Source: Synergistales bacterium
GTDB lineage: Bacteria > Synergistota > Synergistia > Synergistales > Aminiphilaceae
Length of the DNA stretch: 64,000 nt
Reading direction: 5' to 3'
NCBI GenBank assembly: GCA_021736445.1
Contig: JAIPGA010000002.1
Coordinates: forward strand, 40,268 to 104,267
Shown: positions 1 through 7,816 of the stretch, piece after piece
How positions within the stretch are numbered: position 1 is the stretch's first letter
Layout of the letters: every line of letters starts with the position of its first letter
Notes under the pieces: model-generated
The model's input: only the letters and a program-made list of their open reading frames with translations
Databases searched by the model: none
Told to the model about the DNA's origin: nothing
Made by a program: the position numbers and the translations under genes

Positions 1-33
1 CCTCGGTTATGCGGTTTCACCTCCGTCTAAGGA
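1..33 (-). other. Possible ribosome-binding site of a gene running off the left edge
   Basis: Just after the glpX stop, the minus strand carries GGAGGT (19-24). Eight bases downstream, the spacing used by many genes here, the triplet is ATA (8-10), not a normal start. A GTG at 18-20 overlaps the GGAGGT and is too close to use it. Either the next gene has an unusual start or the motif is chance. The gene body lies outside the window, so nothing can be said of its product. Confidence 0.2.
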
Positions 34-1029
34 CTATGGACGCCGGCCGTAATCGACGTTAGTGCTCAGGTTCTGGAGCTTTTTGAGGCTGTGTACCCCT
101 TCCACGTACCGGATGGTTCCGCTCTTCGAACGCATCACCATTGATTGCGTGGTGATCTTGTCGCCGGAATACCTGACGCCCTTGAGAAGCTCTCCATCGC
201 TCACGCCGGTGGCGGAGAAGAAGACATTGTCCCCGCCCACCAGATCGTTGATTTCCAGCACCTGTTCCAGGTCCATGCCCTGCTCCGTACACTTGTTGCG
301 TTCTTCGTCGTTCCGTGGCCACAGCTTGCACTGAAACCCTCCGCCGACGCATTTGAGGGCGCAGGCGGAGATCACCGCTTCAGGCGATCCTCCGATCCCC
401 ATCAGCAGGTCGATGCCGCTTTCGGCACGGCAGGTCATGAGGGCCCCACCTACGTCGCCGTCCGGTATCAGCCGGATCCGTGCGCCGGTTTGACGGATTT
501 GGGAAACGAGATCGTCGTGGCGCGGTCTGTCGAGGACGACAACGGTCACATCATCGGTGGCCAGACCTTTAGCCTTGGCTACGCGACGGATGTTTTCCGA
601 TACAGGTGCATTGATGTCGATAAACGGGGCTGCTTCCGGGCCGCTGGCAATCTTGTTCATATAGAAGATATGGTGAGGGTTATACATGCTGTCTCGTTCT
701 GCAACGGCAACCACGGAGATGGCGTTCAGGCGCCCCTTGGCAGTGAGTGTGGTGCCGTCGATCGGGTCGACAGCGATGTCCACCTGGGGAGGATCCCCGG
801 ACCCAAGGTGTTCTCCGTTGTACAGCATCGGGGCCTGGTCTTTCTCCCCTTCACCGATAACCACCAGACCGTCCATACAGACCGTATTGAGAAGATAGCG
901 CATTGCGTTGACGGCGGCCCCATCGGCGCCGTTTTTGTTGCCTCTTCCCAACCAGCGTCCGCCTGCCATCGCCGCTGCCTCGGTGGAACGCACCAACTCG
1001 AGAGCCATGTTTCTGTCAGGGACATTCAT
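34..1029 (-). CDS. glpX: Fructose-1,6-bisphosphatase class II
   Basis: Hydrolyses fructose 1,6-bisphosphate to fructose 6-phosphate in gluconeogenesis, a cytoplasmic metal-dependent reaction. The 331-residue protein matches GlpX along its whole length, with the metal-site segments VIGEGEKD and DPIDGTT in the first third and GIGGSPE in the second half. The start is the ATG at 1027-1029, eight bases after AGGAGG (1038-1043). An upstream GTG overlaps that site and was rejected. It lies 71 bases downstream of purB on the same strand and may be co-transcribed. A gluconeogenic phosphatase fits an organism living on amino acids. Confidence 0.95.
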   Translation of the reverse strand: MNVPDRNMALELVRSTEAAAMAGGRWLGRGNKNGADGAAVNAMRYLLNTVCMDGLVVIGEGEKDQAPMLYNGEHLGSGDPPQVDIAVDPIDGTTLTAKGRLNAISVVAVAERDSMYNPHHIFYMNKIASGPEAAPFIDINAPVSENIRRVAKAKGLATDDVTVVVLDRPRHDDLVSQIRQTGARIRLIPDGDVGGALMTCRAESGIDLLMGIGGSPEAVISACALKCVGGGFQCKLWPRNDEERNKCTEQGMDLEQVLEINDLVGGDNVFFSATGVSDGELLKGVRYSGDKITTQSMVMRSKSGTIRYVEGVHSLKKLQNLSTNVDYGRRP

Positions 1030-1100
1030 GCACTGCACCTCCTAGGTTATTCTATGCAACGCACCTGCTGCGACACATCTCTGCCCACATCTTAACACCA

Positions 1101-2399
1101 TTACTCCTCATCGAATCGGGAGAATATTTCGTCTACAAAACGAAAATAGTAATCGGGGTGGAACAGGGACTGCAGAGTCTCTGTGGAAAGGGCCCTCTGG
1201 ACCGTTTCCTCCTGCTCGAGCATCTGCTGGAATGTCCCGTTGCCGTTCCAGCATCGCATGGCCGCACTCTGGACCGCCCTGTAGGCGTCATCGCGGGGCA
1301 TACCCGCATCCTCCACAAGTGCCAGGAGCACTCTCTGGCTGTACACCAGTCCCTTTGTGAGATCGAGATTGGCGAGCATGGCATCCTCGTTGACGGTGAG
1401 GTCCGCTGTCAGGGCGTGCGTTTTTTCTATCATGTAATGGGCAAGATGAAAGGCATCGGGCCATATGATGCGCTCCGCCGATGAGTGGCTGATATCCCGC
1501 TCGTGCCAGAGAGCGATGTTTTCTGTTGCTGTCACCGTATAGCCGCGGAGCAGTCGGGCCATCCCACAGAGGCGTTCGGCAATGATCGGGTTTTTCTTGT
1601 GAGGCATGGCCGAAGATCCTTTCTGTTTGTTGCCGAAGGGCTCCAGGGCTTCCAGTACTTCCGTCCGCTGGAGGTGCCGTATCTCTGTGGCAATGCGCTC
1701 TATCCCCGCTCCGAAAAGAGAGAGCGCCGTTACGAGCTGAGCATGGATATCCCTTGGGATCACCTGGGTGGAGATCCTGGCGGGACGCAGTCCCAGCAAT
1801 TGGCATACCCGCTTTTCGACAGAGGGAGGGCAGTGGGCGTAGGTCCCCACGGCACCGGATATCTTGCCGATTCGACATGCCTCTTTAGCGTCTTCCAGTC
1901 GTCGTGTGTCACGATGTAGCTGGTCGTACCAGTTCAGCAGTTTCAAGCCGAAGGTCATCGGTTCGGCGTGGATGCCGTGGGTTCTTCCTACGCAGGGGGT
2001 ATAACGGTATCTTTGCGCCTGGTGCAGAAGGCTTTTTTTCAGCGCAGCCAGGGAGCCGAGGAGGATCTCCATCGACGTATTGATACGCAGGGAGCTGGCG
2101 GTATCCAGAATGTCGCTGCTGGTCAGCCCCAGGTGGATATAGCGGCCTTCGGGACCGATTGTCTCGGCAACACAGGAAACGAAGGCGATCACATCGTGAT
2201 GGGTGTTCTCTTCGATTTCCCTGATCCGTTCAACGGTAAACCCCGCCCGTTCCTTGATCACCGAAAGGGTCTCATCGGGGAGGACCCCTTCCTCATTCCA
2301 TGCTTCACAGGCTGCCAGCTCTACGTCGAGCCAGGACATGTATTTCTGCGTTTCGGACCATATTGCCGCCATCGCTTCTGTCTCGTAACGTTCTATCAC
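1101..2399 (-). CDS. purB: Adenylosuccinate lyase
   Basis: Catalyses two fumarate-releasing steps of purine synthesis: SAICAR to AICAR and adenylosuccinate to AMP. The 432-residue length equals the Bacillus-type enzyme. The superfamily signature SSAMPHKKNP is present, and the histidine-containing segments GRTHGIHAEP and LGLTSSD are intact. The start is taken as the GTG at 2397-2399, eight bases after a GGAGGT; the longer reading adds 13 residues without homology. The GTG overlaps the stop of the upstream DUF4416 gene (GTGA), so translation is probably coupled. Confidence 0.95.
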   Translation of the reverse strand: MIERYETEAMAAIWSETQKYMSWLDVELAACEAWNEEGVLPDETLSVIKERAGFTVERIREIEENTHHDVIAFVSCVAETIGPEGRYIHLGLTSSDILDTASSLRINTSMEILLGSLAALKKSLLHQAQRYRYTPCVGRTHGIHAEPMTFGLKLLNWYDQLHRDTRRLEDAKEACRIGKISGAVGTYAHCPPSVEKRVCQLLGLRPARISTQVIPRDIHAQLVTALSLFGAGIERIATEIRHLQRTEVLEALEPFGNKQKGSSAMPHKKNPIIAERLCGMARLLRGYTVTATENIALWHERDISHSSAERIIWPDAFHLAHYMIEKTHALTADLTVNEDAMLANLDLTKGLVYSQRVLLALVEDAGMPRDDAYRAVQSAAMRCWNGNGTFQQMLEQEETVQRALSTETLQSLFHPDYYFRFVDEIFSRFDEE

Positions 2400-2914
2400 G
2401 GTGCATGACCTCCGTTTTGCCGGTGTTTGCGTACCCACCTTGCGCGTATCTCGGAAAGAAAGGGTGCGTAGATCCCGGAGGCGAAATCCGGGAAGGTGTA
2501 GTCAAAGGGCGCCCACTTCCCCGAGCGGTACCGCAGCGTCACCTCTGCAAACAGCCCGTTACCTATCGGAATACGTTGCGCTCTGTCCTTTGTGGAGGCA
2601 AGTATAAGGCGGGCTCCATCGATAAAACCGGGGTCGATGTTGACCCTCCGCTGTGTTGCGCCGCTTTCCTCCTCGATGGCGACGGCGGTGGTTTTCCATT
2701 GGGCAAGCTGTTCACCGTCCCAGAGGCCCTGGAAAGAAAGAAGGCGCCTGGTCAGTTCGGTACCGATAGCGTCGTAGTAGCGGGTCCACTGGAACGAATA
2801 GGCCTCGCTGATCTGTTCCGGTGGCCCCCAGCGTTCGCGCATTCTCTCCAAAGCCCACTGCCACCAGGGTTCGCTTGGGGTGAGTGTGGCCACGAAGAGT
2901 TTAACAGGGATCAT
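2396..2914 (-). CDS. DUF4416 family protein
   Basis: A 172-residue protein recognised as DUF4416 by its opening (VKLFVATLTPSEPWW), the YY-D-IG-EL-R segment near residue 45-55 and the NIDPGFID motif near residue 92. The function is unknown. It looks cytoplasmic, with no signal peptide or membrane helix. It overlaps the upstream unknown gene by 14 bases and the purB start by four, so it belongs to the ftsY-purB transcript. I know no characterised member of the family, and the context (FtsY upstream, PurB downstream) gives no clear hint. Confidence 0.8.
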   Translation of the reverse strand: MIPVKLFVATLTPSEPWWQWALERMRERWGPPEQISEAYSFQWTRYYDAIGTELTRRLLSFQGLWDGEQLAQWKTTAVAIEEESGATQRRVNIDPGFIDGARLILASTKDRAQRIPIGNGLFAEVTLRYRSGKWAPFDYTFPDFASGIYAPFLSEIRARWVRKHRQNGGHAP

Positions 2915-3692
2915 CGCTGTCCTGTTCTGTTTCCCACGATTCGGGATAGTTCAAGGTGATCCTGCCCACCGGCGTCTCCTCCCAGCAGCAGACAAGAGTT
3001 GTGTCTCCCCGTTCCGGCTGAGATGCTGCGGCATGATCCCCCTCTGCGGTAAAGGAAAGCTCAAAGCCGTGGTCGAGGAGGAATTTCCGCAGTCCTTTGC
3101 CGATTGCCGCCCATGCGAGCACATCTTCGGCAACGGTAGCCTCCTGACTGACATCTTCAAGGAGATAGATATCCCGCTCCAGTTCCGTGAGCAGAAACAT
3201 CTGAGGATGCTTGCCTGTGGCGAGTGTGAGGCAGCCATTGTGTGTTTTCAGGGCATTCCGAATCTGCCGGACGGTCATCGATATCTCTCCGGTGATGCGG
3301 GCGGCTTCCCGATTCAGCGACACCGATTCTCCGCGGAGGCTGAGCAGGGGGAGCGGGACCTGCCACCAGGGGGGTGGTTCGACGGCTTCCCGGAGGCTTT
3401 TTTCACCCGTTCCGATGGTGCTTCCGTATTCATGGAGGCTGATGACGGTTCCGGAGGGAGGGGCGACGGCGCCGTTGCCGATGTCATAGAGGGAACGGTA
3501 CTGTCGCGGCAGATTGCGCAGTGTCAGGGAGCCCCATCCCTTTTCAAGCATGGCGATCAGGTGTTCTTTGCAGACAAAGAGACCTTCTGAATGAAAGAAA
3601 ACAGCTTCCGCTTTATGTAGAAACATCTGCCGGAGTGCTTCCTGCAAAGACGAATCGAGGTTCAGGGTACTAGTTCTCTGCTGTTTCTCCAT
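2901..3692 (-). CDS. Uncharacterised protein, possible CBS/PAS-like N-terminus
   Basis: A 263-residue protein I do not recognise. Residues about 10-55 read like half of a CBS-type small-molecule-binding fold (regular helix, a short strand around VFFHSEGLFV, then KEHLIAMLEKG). The middle, around LPLLSLRGESVSLNREAA, is PAS-like in rhythm. The C-terminus is acidic. These are weak impressions, not domain assignments. The ATG follows GGGAGG by about eight to nine bases and lies inside the end of ftsY (23-base overlap), so it is translated from the ftsY transcript. No signal peptide or membrane segment is seen. Confidence 0.65.
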   Translation of the reverse strand: MEKQQRTSTLNLDSSLQEALRQMFLHKAEAVFFHSEGLFVCKEHLIAMLEKGWGSLTLRNLPRQYRSLYDIGNGAVAPPSGTVISLHEYGSTIGTGEKSLREAVEPPPWWQVPLPLLSLRGESVSLNREAARITGEISMTVRQIRNALKTHNGCLTLATGKHPQMFLLTELERDIYLLEDVSQEATVAEDVLAWAAIGKGLRKFLLDHGFELSFTAEGDHAAASQPERGDTTLVCCWEETPVGRITLNYPESWETEQDSDDPC

Positions 3693-4617
3693 GCGCTGTT
3701 TCCCTCCCGAGTAATGCTTCTACAAAGGGCCTCGCCACAAAGGGCTGCAGGTCGTCGACCTGTTCTCCGATGCCGATATACTGAACGGGGAGATGGAGCT
3801 CTTGCGCAATGGCGAGGAGGATGCCCCCCTTTGCCGTGTTGTCGTATTTTGTCAATACCAGACCGGAGATCGGGAGTGTTTCGTTGAAACGTTTTGCCTG
3901 CTGGAGCCCGTTCTGGCCCATAACGGTATCCAGAACGAGCCACACCTCCACCGCATCCTCTCCGACCTCCCTGCACGCAACACGGTACACCTTGTGGAGT
4001 TCCTGCATAAGGTTGTGTCGTGTGTGCAGTCTTCCCGCCGTATCTGCCAGGACACAATCGGTCTGCGTCGAGATTGCAGCGTGCAGCGCATCGTAGAGTA
4101 CCGCAGCGGCGTCGCTTCCCGGGGCTTGCGAAACGACCCTGACATTCGCCCGTTTGCCCCAGAGCTGCAGCTGTTCAATGGCTGCAGCCCGGTAGGTGTC
4201 TCCTGCAGCAAGCAGTGCGCTCTTGCCGTTATTCTGCATCCTTTGCGCAAGCTTCCCTGCGGTGGTGGTCTTCCCGCTGCCGTTGACGCCCACGAGAAGG
4301 ACCGCTGAAGGTGGATCGGCTGTGATTCTTTGTTCTGGAGGCACCTCAAGGGCTGTCAGCATGTCTACAAGCATCTCGGAAAATACCTGATAGAGCTCTT
4401 CTCTGGTCTTGATCCTTTTTCGGTTTGCTGTTTCGTTCAGCCTTTCCAGAAGCTCCTCGCTGAGGTCAACACCCACATCGCCGGAGATCAGCTGCTCCTC
4501 CAGCTCCTCCCAAAACGTGTCATCCAGGGGGCCGCCGCTGAAGATTCGGGTGATGCCACCGCTCCAGCTTCTTGTCACACCTTTGAGTTTCTCCTGCAGG
4601 GAGCGAACCAGCGACAT
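3670..4617 (-). CDS. ftsY: Signal recognition particle receptor FtsY
   Basis: The GTPase that receives SRP-bound ribosomes at the inner membrane. The 315-residue protein has only the N and G domains; the long acidic A domain of enterobacterial FtsY is absent, as in many bacteria. GTPase motifs are clear: G1 GVNGSGKTTTAGK, G3 DTAGR, and a G4 region reading TKYDNTAKGG where TKLDGTAKGG is usual. The TKxD guanine-recognition residues are kept. It is downstream of ricT by six bases and overlaps the following unknown gene. Confidence 0.96.
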   Translation of the reverse strand: MSLVRSLQEKLKGVTRSWSGGITRIFSGGPLDDTFWEELEEQLISGDVGVDLSEELLERLNETANRKRIKTREELYQVFSEMLVDMLTALEVPPEQRITADPPSAVLLVGVNGSGKTTTAGKLAQRMQNNGKSALLAAGDTYRAAAIEQLQLWGKRANVRVVSQAPGSDAAAVLYDALHAAISTQTDCVLADTAGRLHTRHNLMQELHKVYRVACREVGEDAVEVWLVLDTVMGQNGLQQAKRFNETLPISGLVLTKYDNTAKGGILLAIAQELHLPVQYIGIGEQVDDLQPFVARPFVEALLGRETAHGETAEN

Positions 4618-4623
4618 GTGCGT

Positions 4624-6027
4624 TCATTCCTTTCCGTGGCTTGCTGAAGAGGATGTCTTATCAGCAGTGTTTTGCCGGGGTGCCTGATTGGTCCTGCCCC
4701 CCCGGGAAGAACCGCTGCCACGCCGTTTTTTTCGTTTCGATGGGGCATTGCTTTGGTTTTTCGCGGAGCCTTTCTGCTGGGATTGATCCTTCTTCTCTTT
4801 ATTGTCCTTGTTGGAGCTGCCCTGTTTTGCCTTCTCTTGTGTGTTGGCGGCGCCACCGGTTGTCTCGCTCCCCTGCTTCTTTTTCGGGCGCCGACGGCGT
4901 CGTTTTTTGGATTTCTTTTTTGTGCTTGTCTGGTTCCGCTGTTCCTCCTGGCTCTTCGATTCTTTTGAGGAGGCGCCTGTATCCTTTGCACTCCTGGAAT
5001 CGCGCTGATTCCGTTTCGAATCTTTTCTCCCGCCCTGTTCCTTCTGTTGTGCTGTTCCTCTCGGGGGCGAAGGCGATGGATGCATCGCCTGCTCCACGTT
5101 CCGTTCCGATGACGAAGGGAGGGAGGCGGGGGCCAGTCGGTCCAGAAAGGCATCGTCGGTACCGTTTTTCACGGCCTCCCTGAACTCCTCGAAGGAGGTG
5201 ATGGGGAGCTCGAGGTGTTTCCCTTCGTTGCTGACGATCCGGACGGTGTGTGTATGGATGTCCACACCGGCGAGTACATAGGTTTTCTGCGGTCCCCGTA
5301 CTTTCGATCCCGGGTTGGGAAGCTGCTCCCAGAGACGATGGTACATGTCGTGTTCGAATCCCATACAGCACATAAGCCGACCGCATATGCCCGAAATCTT
5401 TGTGGGATTTAAGGCAAGATTCTGTTCTTTCACCATTCGGATACAAATGGGTGAGAAGCGATTGAGCCAATAGCTGCAGCAGCAGGGCATTCCGCAGGGG
5501 CCGAGACCGCCGCCGACCTTCGCCTCGTCCCGTACGCCAATCTGGCGCAATTCGATACGTGTCCGGAATTCCCTTGCGAGATCGCGTACGTAGGAACGGA
5601 AATCCACCCGTTGTTCGGAGGTGAAGTAAAGAAACATCTTTTTCTTGTGAAAGAGGAACTCTACGTCCACCAGTTTCATGTCCAGGTTGTGAGAACGGAG
5701 AATCTCCCGGGCCTTCAACAGGGCTTCGTCTTCCTCGGCGGCGGTAGAGCTGCGGATGTCCAAGTCATGCTCGTCGGCCAGGCGTACAAACTCTACATCT
5801 TGCAATTGAGGATCGTTGCCGCGGGATGATCCGTTTTTTTGTTCTTCTTTGTTCTTTTTTTTGTATTTTTCTATCTGTTCATTGTTGAGAGGACCGGCCA
5901 CAAGGGCCAGTTCTTCGCCGCGTGAGGTCTTGGCAAGTATCCATATGCCCCGCTGGAATGTGGTTTCCTCTGTTTCGAGTACCCCCATATAGCGGGGTTT
6001 ACCAAAAATTGTCAAATACGTGTTCAA
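4624..6027 (-). CDS. ricT: RicT/YaaT-like PSP1-domain protein with a basic C-terminal tail
   Basis: Member of the PSP1 family; Bacillus RicT (YaaT) acts with RicA and RicF on RNase Y-dependent mRNA processing. Residues about 5-300 carry the PSP1 core, including the cysteine-rich block GPCGMPCCCSYW and CGRLMCCMGF that binds iron-sulfur clusters in the Bacillus complex. From about residue 312 to 467 there is a long tail of Lys, Arg, Ser, Gln and Gly, including a run of basic residues (KKKSKKRRRRRPKKKQ), presumably disordered. The start is a TTG at 6025-6027, eight bases after AAGGAGGA, inside the 3' end of holB. The neighbours holB, yaaR and tmk match the Bacillus arrangement. Confidence 0.88.
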   Translation of the reverse strand: MNTYLTIFGKPRYMGVLETEETTFQRGIWILAKTSRGEELALVAGPLNNEQIEKYKKKNKEEQKNGSSRGNDPQLQDVEFVRLADEHDLDIRSSTAAEEDEALLKAREILRSHNLDMKLVDVEFLFHKKKMFLYFTSEQRVDFRSYVRDLAREFRTRIELRQIGVRDEAKVGGGLGPCGMPCCCSYWLNRFSPICIRMVKEQNLALNPTKISGICGRLMCCMGFEHDMYHRLWEQLPNPGSKVRGPQKTYVLAGVDIHTHTVRIVSNEGKHLELPITSFEEFREAVKNGTDDAFLDRLAPASLPSSSERNVEQAMHPSPSPPRGTAQQKEQGGRKDSKRNQRDSRSAKDTGASSKESKSQEEQRNQTSTKKKSKKRRRRRPKKKQGSETTGGAANTQEKAKQGSSNKDNKEKKDQSQQKGSAKNQSNAPSKRKKRRGSGSSRGGRTNQAPRQNTADKTSSSASHGKE

Positions 6028-6757
6028 TAGGGTATTCCTCCTTGACAGCAAGACAGGCCAGATCCATAAGCATGGATTGCGAAAGCCTGCCGTTCTCCGC
6101 GAGGCGCCGCAGCGTCTCGAGGCGCCGTGCGGTCTCATAGCGTCGGCAGGCGATGGAGGCCGTCACAAGGCCGTCCAGTTCAGTAGAAAGCCTTGCATCC
6201 TCTTTGGTGCTCTGCGCCATTCCCCGAAACCACTCAACCCACTCATGATCGTTTTGAGGAAGCGATGAACGGTTTCGGTGTATCTCCGGCTTGATGCGCA
6301 GAGTCCACAGGCGACTGATGATCGTCGGTAGCGTTGCTTCTGTCTCCATGAAAAGAAGCAGACGGGCCTTGGGAGGGGGTTCTTCAAGCAGCTTGAGAAG
6401 GCTGTTGGCCGCAGCCGGAGAAAGCCGGTCGGCGTGGAAGATAACACCTACCCTGCAGGAGGTGGCAACGGGCTGGAGGGTGAGCTCGGCCGCCAGTTGA
6501 CGGCACTGGCGGATGCCTGGTGGCTTCCCGGGTTCGGCGGCGAACAGGAGGTCTGGATGGTTCGCTTCGCTGTCCTCTTGTGTGGCGGCATCCTGTCGTC
6601 CGGACAGGTAGATCTGCCCGAATCGTTCGGCCAGGGGGACGAAGCAGCTTTCCACAGTAAGCACTCCCAGGGATTGCGGAAGCCTCCCCTGTGCCGCCAT
6701 GGTGCGCATCTCTTTCCAGCTGTTGTGCTCCTCTAAAGAAAAAGGGAGATCACGCAT
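5999..6757 (-). CDS. holB: DNA polymerase III delta-prime-like subunit, reduced
   Basis: Clamp-loader delta-prime homologue of 252 residues, shorter than most. Recognisable parts are HPDLLF (67-72), the block RVGVIFHADRLSPAAANSLLK (seen in two pieces around 102-122) and LLEEPPP. The usual N-terminal P-loop (GPxGxGK) is missing: the corresponding stretch after residue 30 has no glycine-rich loop. The four-cysteine zinc module normally preceding HPDL is also missing; only scattered single cysteines are seen. Loss of nucleotide binding is tolerated in delta-prime, but loss of the zinc module is notable. Its context between yaaR and ricT supports the identity. The 3' end overlaps ricT by 29 bases. 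Confidence 0.85.
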   Translation of the reverse strand: MRDLPFSLEEHNSWKEMRTMAAQGRLPQSLGVLTVESCFVPLAERFGQIYLSGRQDAATQEDSEANHPDLLFAAEPGKPPGIRQCRQLAAELTLQPVATSCRVGVIFHADRLSPAAANSLLKLLEEPPPKARLLLFMETEATLPTIISRLWTLRIKPEIHRNRSSLPQNDHEWVEWFRGMAQSTKEDARLSTELDGLVTASIACRRYETARRLETLRRLAENGRLSQSMLMDLACLAVKEEYPIEHVFDNFW

Positions 6758-7164
6758 CCTTTGATTTCCTCCAGAACCTCGTACAGCCGTGTCCGTTCTC
6801 CTTCGCGAGTCAGGATGACCTCGAGCTCGTCGAGAAGGGACTCTGTTTTTTCTATGGTAACCATAACGGTGTTCCCGCCGCGCTTCCAGTTGAACTTTCT
6901 GTTGATATGGTATTTCTGCTCTGCCAGGTACATGATCTTGCCGGTGAGAAGCCGGTAGTGCTGTAGAAGCTTCCGCGAGGGGAAACGGAAGAGCTGTTCG
7001 GCGATCTCATCCATCTCGCTCAGCAGAAGCTGTACCTCTTGTCCTTCCAAAGAGGCCTCAAAACCAGGTTGCTTCTGCGGTGCCGCCTTACCGCTTGTTT
7101 TATGCCCCGAAAAAATGCTCTGTTTTCGTGCGGCTTGTTCACTCTGTTTTTTCGTGACTCTCAT
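6733..7164 (-). CDS. yaaR: YaaR family protein (DUF327)
   Basis: A 143-residue member of DUF327, a family of unknown function usually located next to tmk and holB. The N-terminal 40 residues are polar and low-complexity. The rest is helical, with the family-typical stretch LLQHYRLLTGKIMYLAEQKY around residue 85. Its ATG overlaps the tmk stop (ATGA at 7161-7164) and its end overlaps holB by 25 bases, so the four genes tmk-yaaR-holB-ricT form one translationally coupled group. No membrane segment is seen. Confidence 0.85.
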   Translation of the reverse strand: MRVTKKQSEQAARKQSIFSGHKTSGKAAPQKQPGFEASLEGQEVQLLLSEMDEIAEQLFRFPSRKLLQHYRLLTGKIMYLAEQKYHINRKFNWKRGGNTVMVTIEKTESLLDELEVILTREGERTRLYEVLEEIKGCVISLFL

Positions 7165-7808
7165 GGCAATCCTTTCGCGTCCTCTGCAGTGAGCGAAACG
7201 AGCCTCTCTTCGACGACACCGACTGTCGTTGGTGTCGGCTGGGTTCCATCAAGAACGACAATCCGCTCCGGGTACTCCCTGGCTAGGCTTTGATATCCCT
7301 GCCGGACACGGTCAAGGAACGCTCTTTCCTGTTCCATCCGGTCAGGGCTCCCCCGTTTGCGTATCCGTTCGATTGCACACTCCAGCGGGATATCAAGCAA
7401 AAAGGTGACATCCGGTATGGGAAAGGCTGCGGTGTCGTAGGCCTGCTCCAGGAAGGACCGGGGGCAGCCGCGTCCCCAGATCTGATAGGCCCTTGTGGAG
7501 TCGCTGTATCGTTCACACAGGACCAGGGCCTTCCTCTTCAGAGCCGGTTTGATGACACGATGGACATGTTCGGTCCTGTCCGCCAGAAACAGGAAGAGCT
7601 CTGTAGCGCTCTGCAGAGGGTCATGCTGCAGAAGCAGCCTTCGAACCATGGCCCCGCCATTGTCCCATCCTCCTGGTTCTCGTGTGCGGAGAACCTCCAG
7701 TTCCGGAAAGACGGTACGCATCCGCTCCTGTGTCGCACGTGCCACGGTGGTTTTCCCGGAGCCGTCGATACCTTCAAAGGTTATCAGCAATGGTCTGATC
7801 CGTCCCAT
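7161..7808 (-). CDS. tmk: Thymidylate kinase
   Basis: Phosphorylates dTMP to dTDP with ATP. The 215-residue protein has the P-loop FEGIDGSGKTT near the N-terminus, the TREPGG motif that binds dTMP phosphate, DRTEHV, and the RYSDST segment (DRY is usual; here ERYSDS). The start is the ATG at 7806-7808, eight bases after the mlaD stop; the longer open frame upstream is only the antiparallel shadow of mlaD. It is followed by yaaR with a four-base overlap. Confidence 0.95.
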   Translation of the reverse strand: MGRIRPLLITFEGIDGSGKTTVARATQERMRTVFPELEVLRTREPGGWDNGGAMVRRLLLQHDPLQSATELFLFLADRTEHVHRVIKPALKRKALVLCERYSDSTRAYQIWGRGCPRSFLEQAYDTAAFPIPDVTFLLDIPLECAIERIRKRGSPDRMEQERAFLDRVRQGYQSLAREYPERIVVLDGTQPTPTTVGVVEERLVSLTAEDAKGLP

Positions 7809-7816
7809 CCCAGCTA

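Noticed and set aside
145..1095. A 316-codon plus-strand frame opposite glpX
   Set aside because: Antisense shadow of a conserved gene; no ribosome site and no known motifs.
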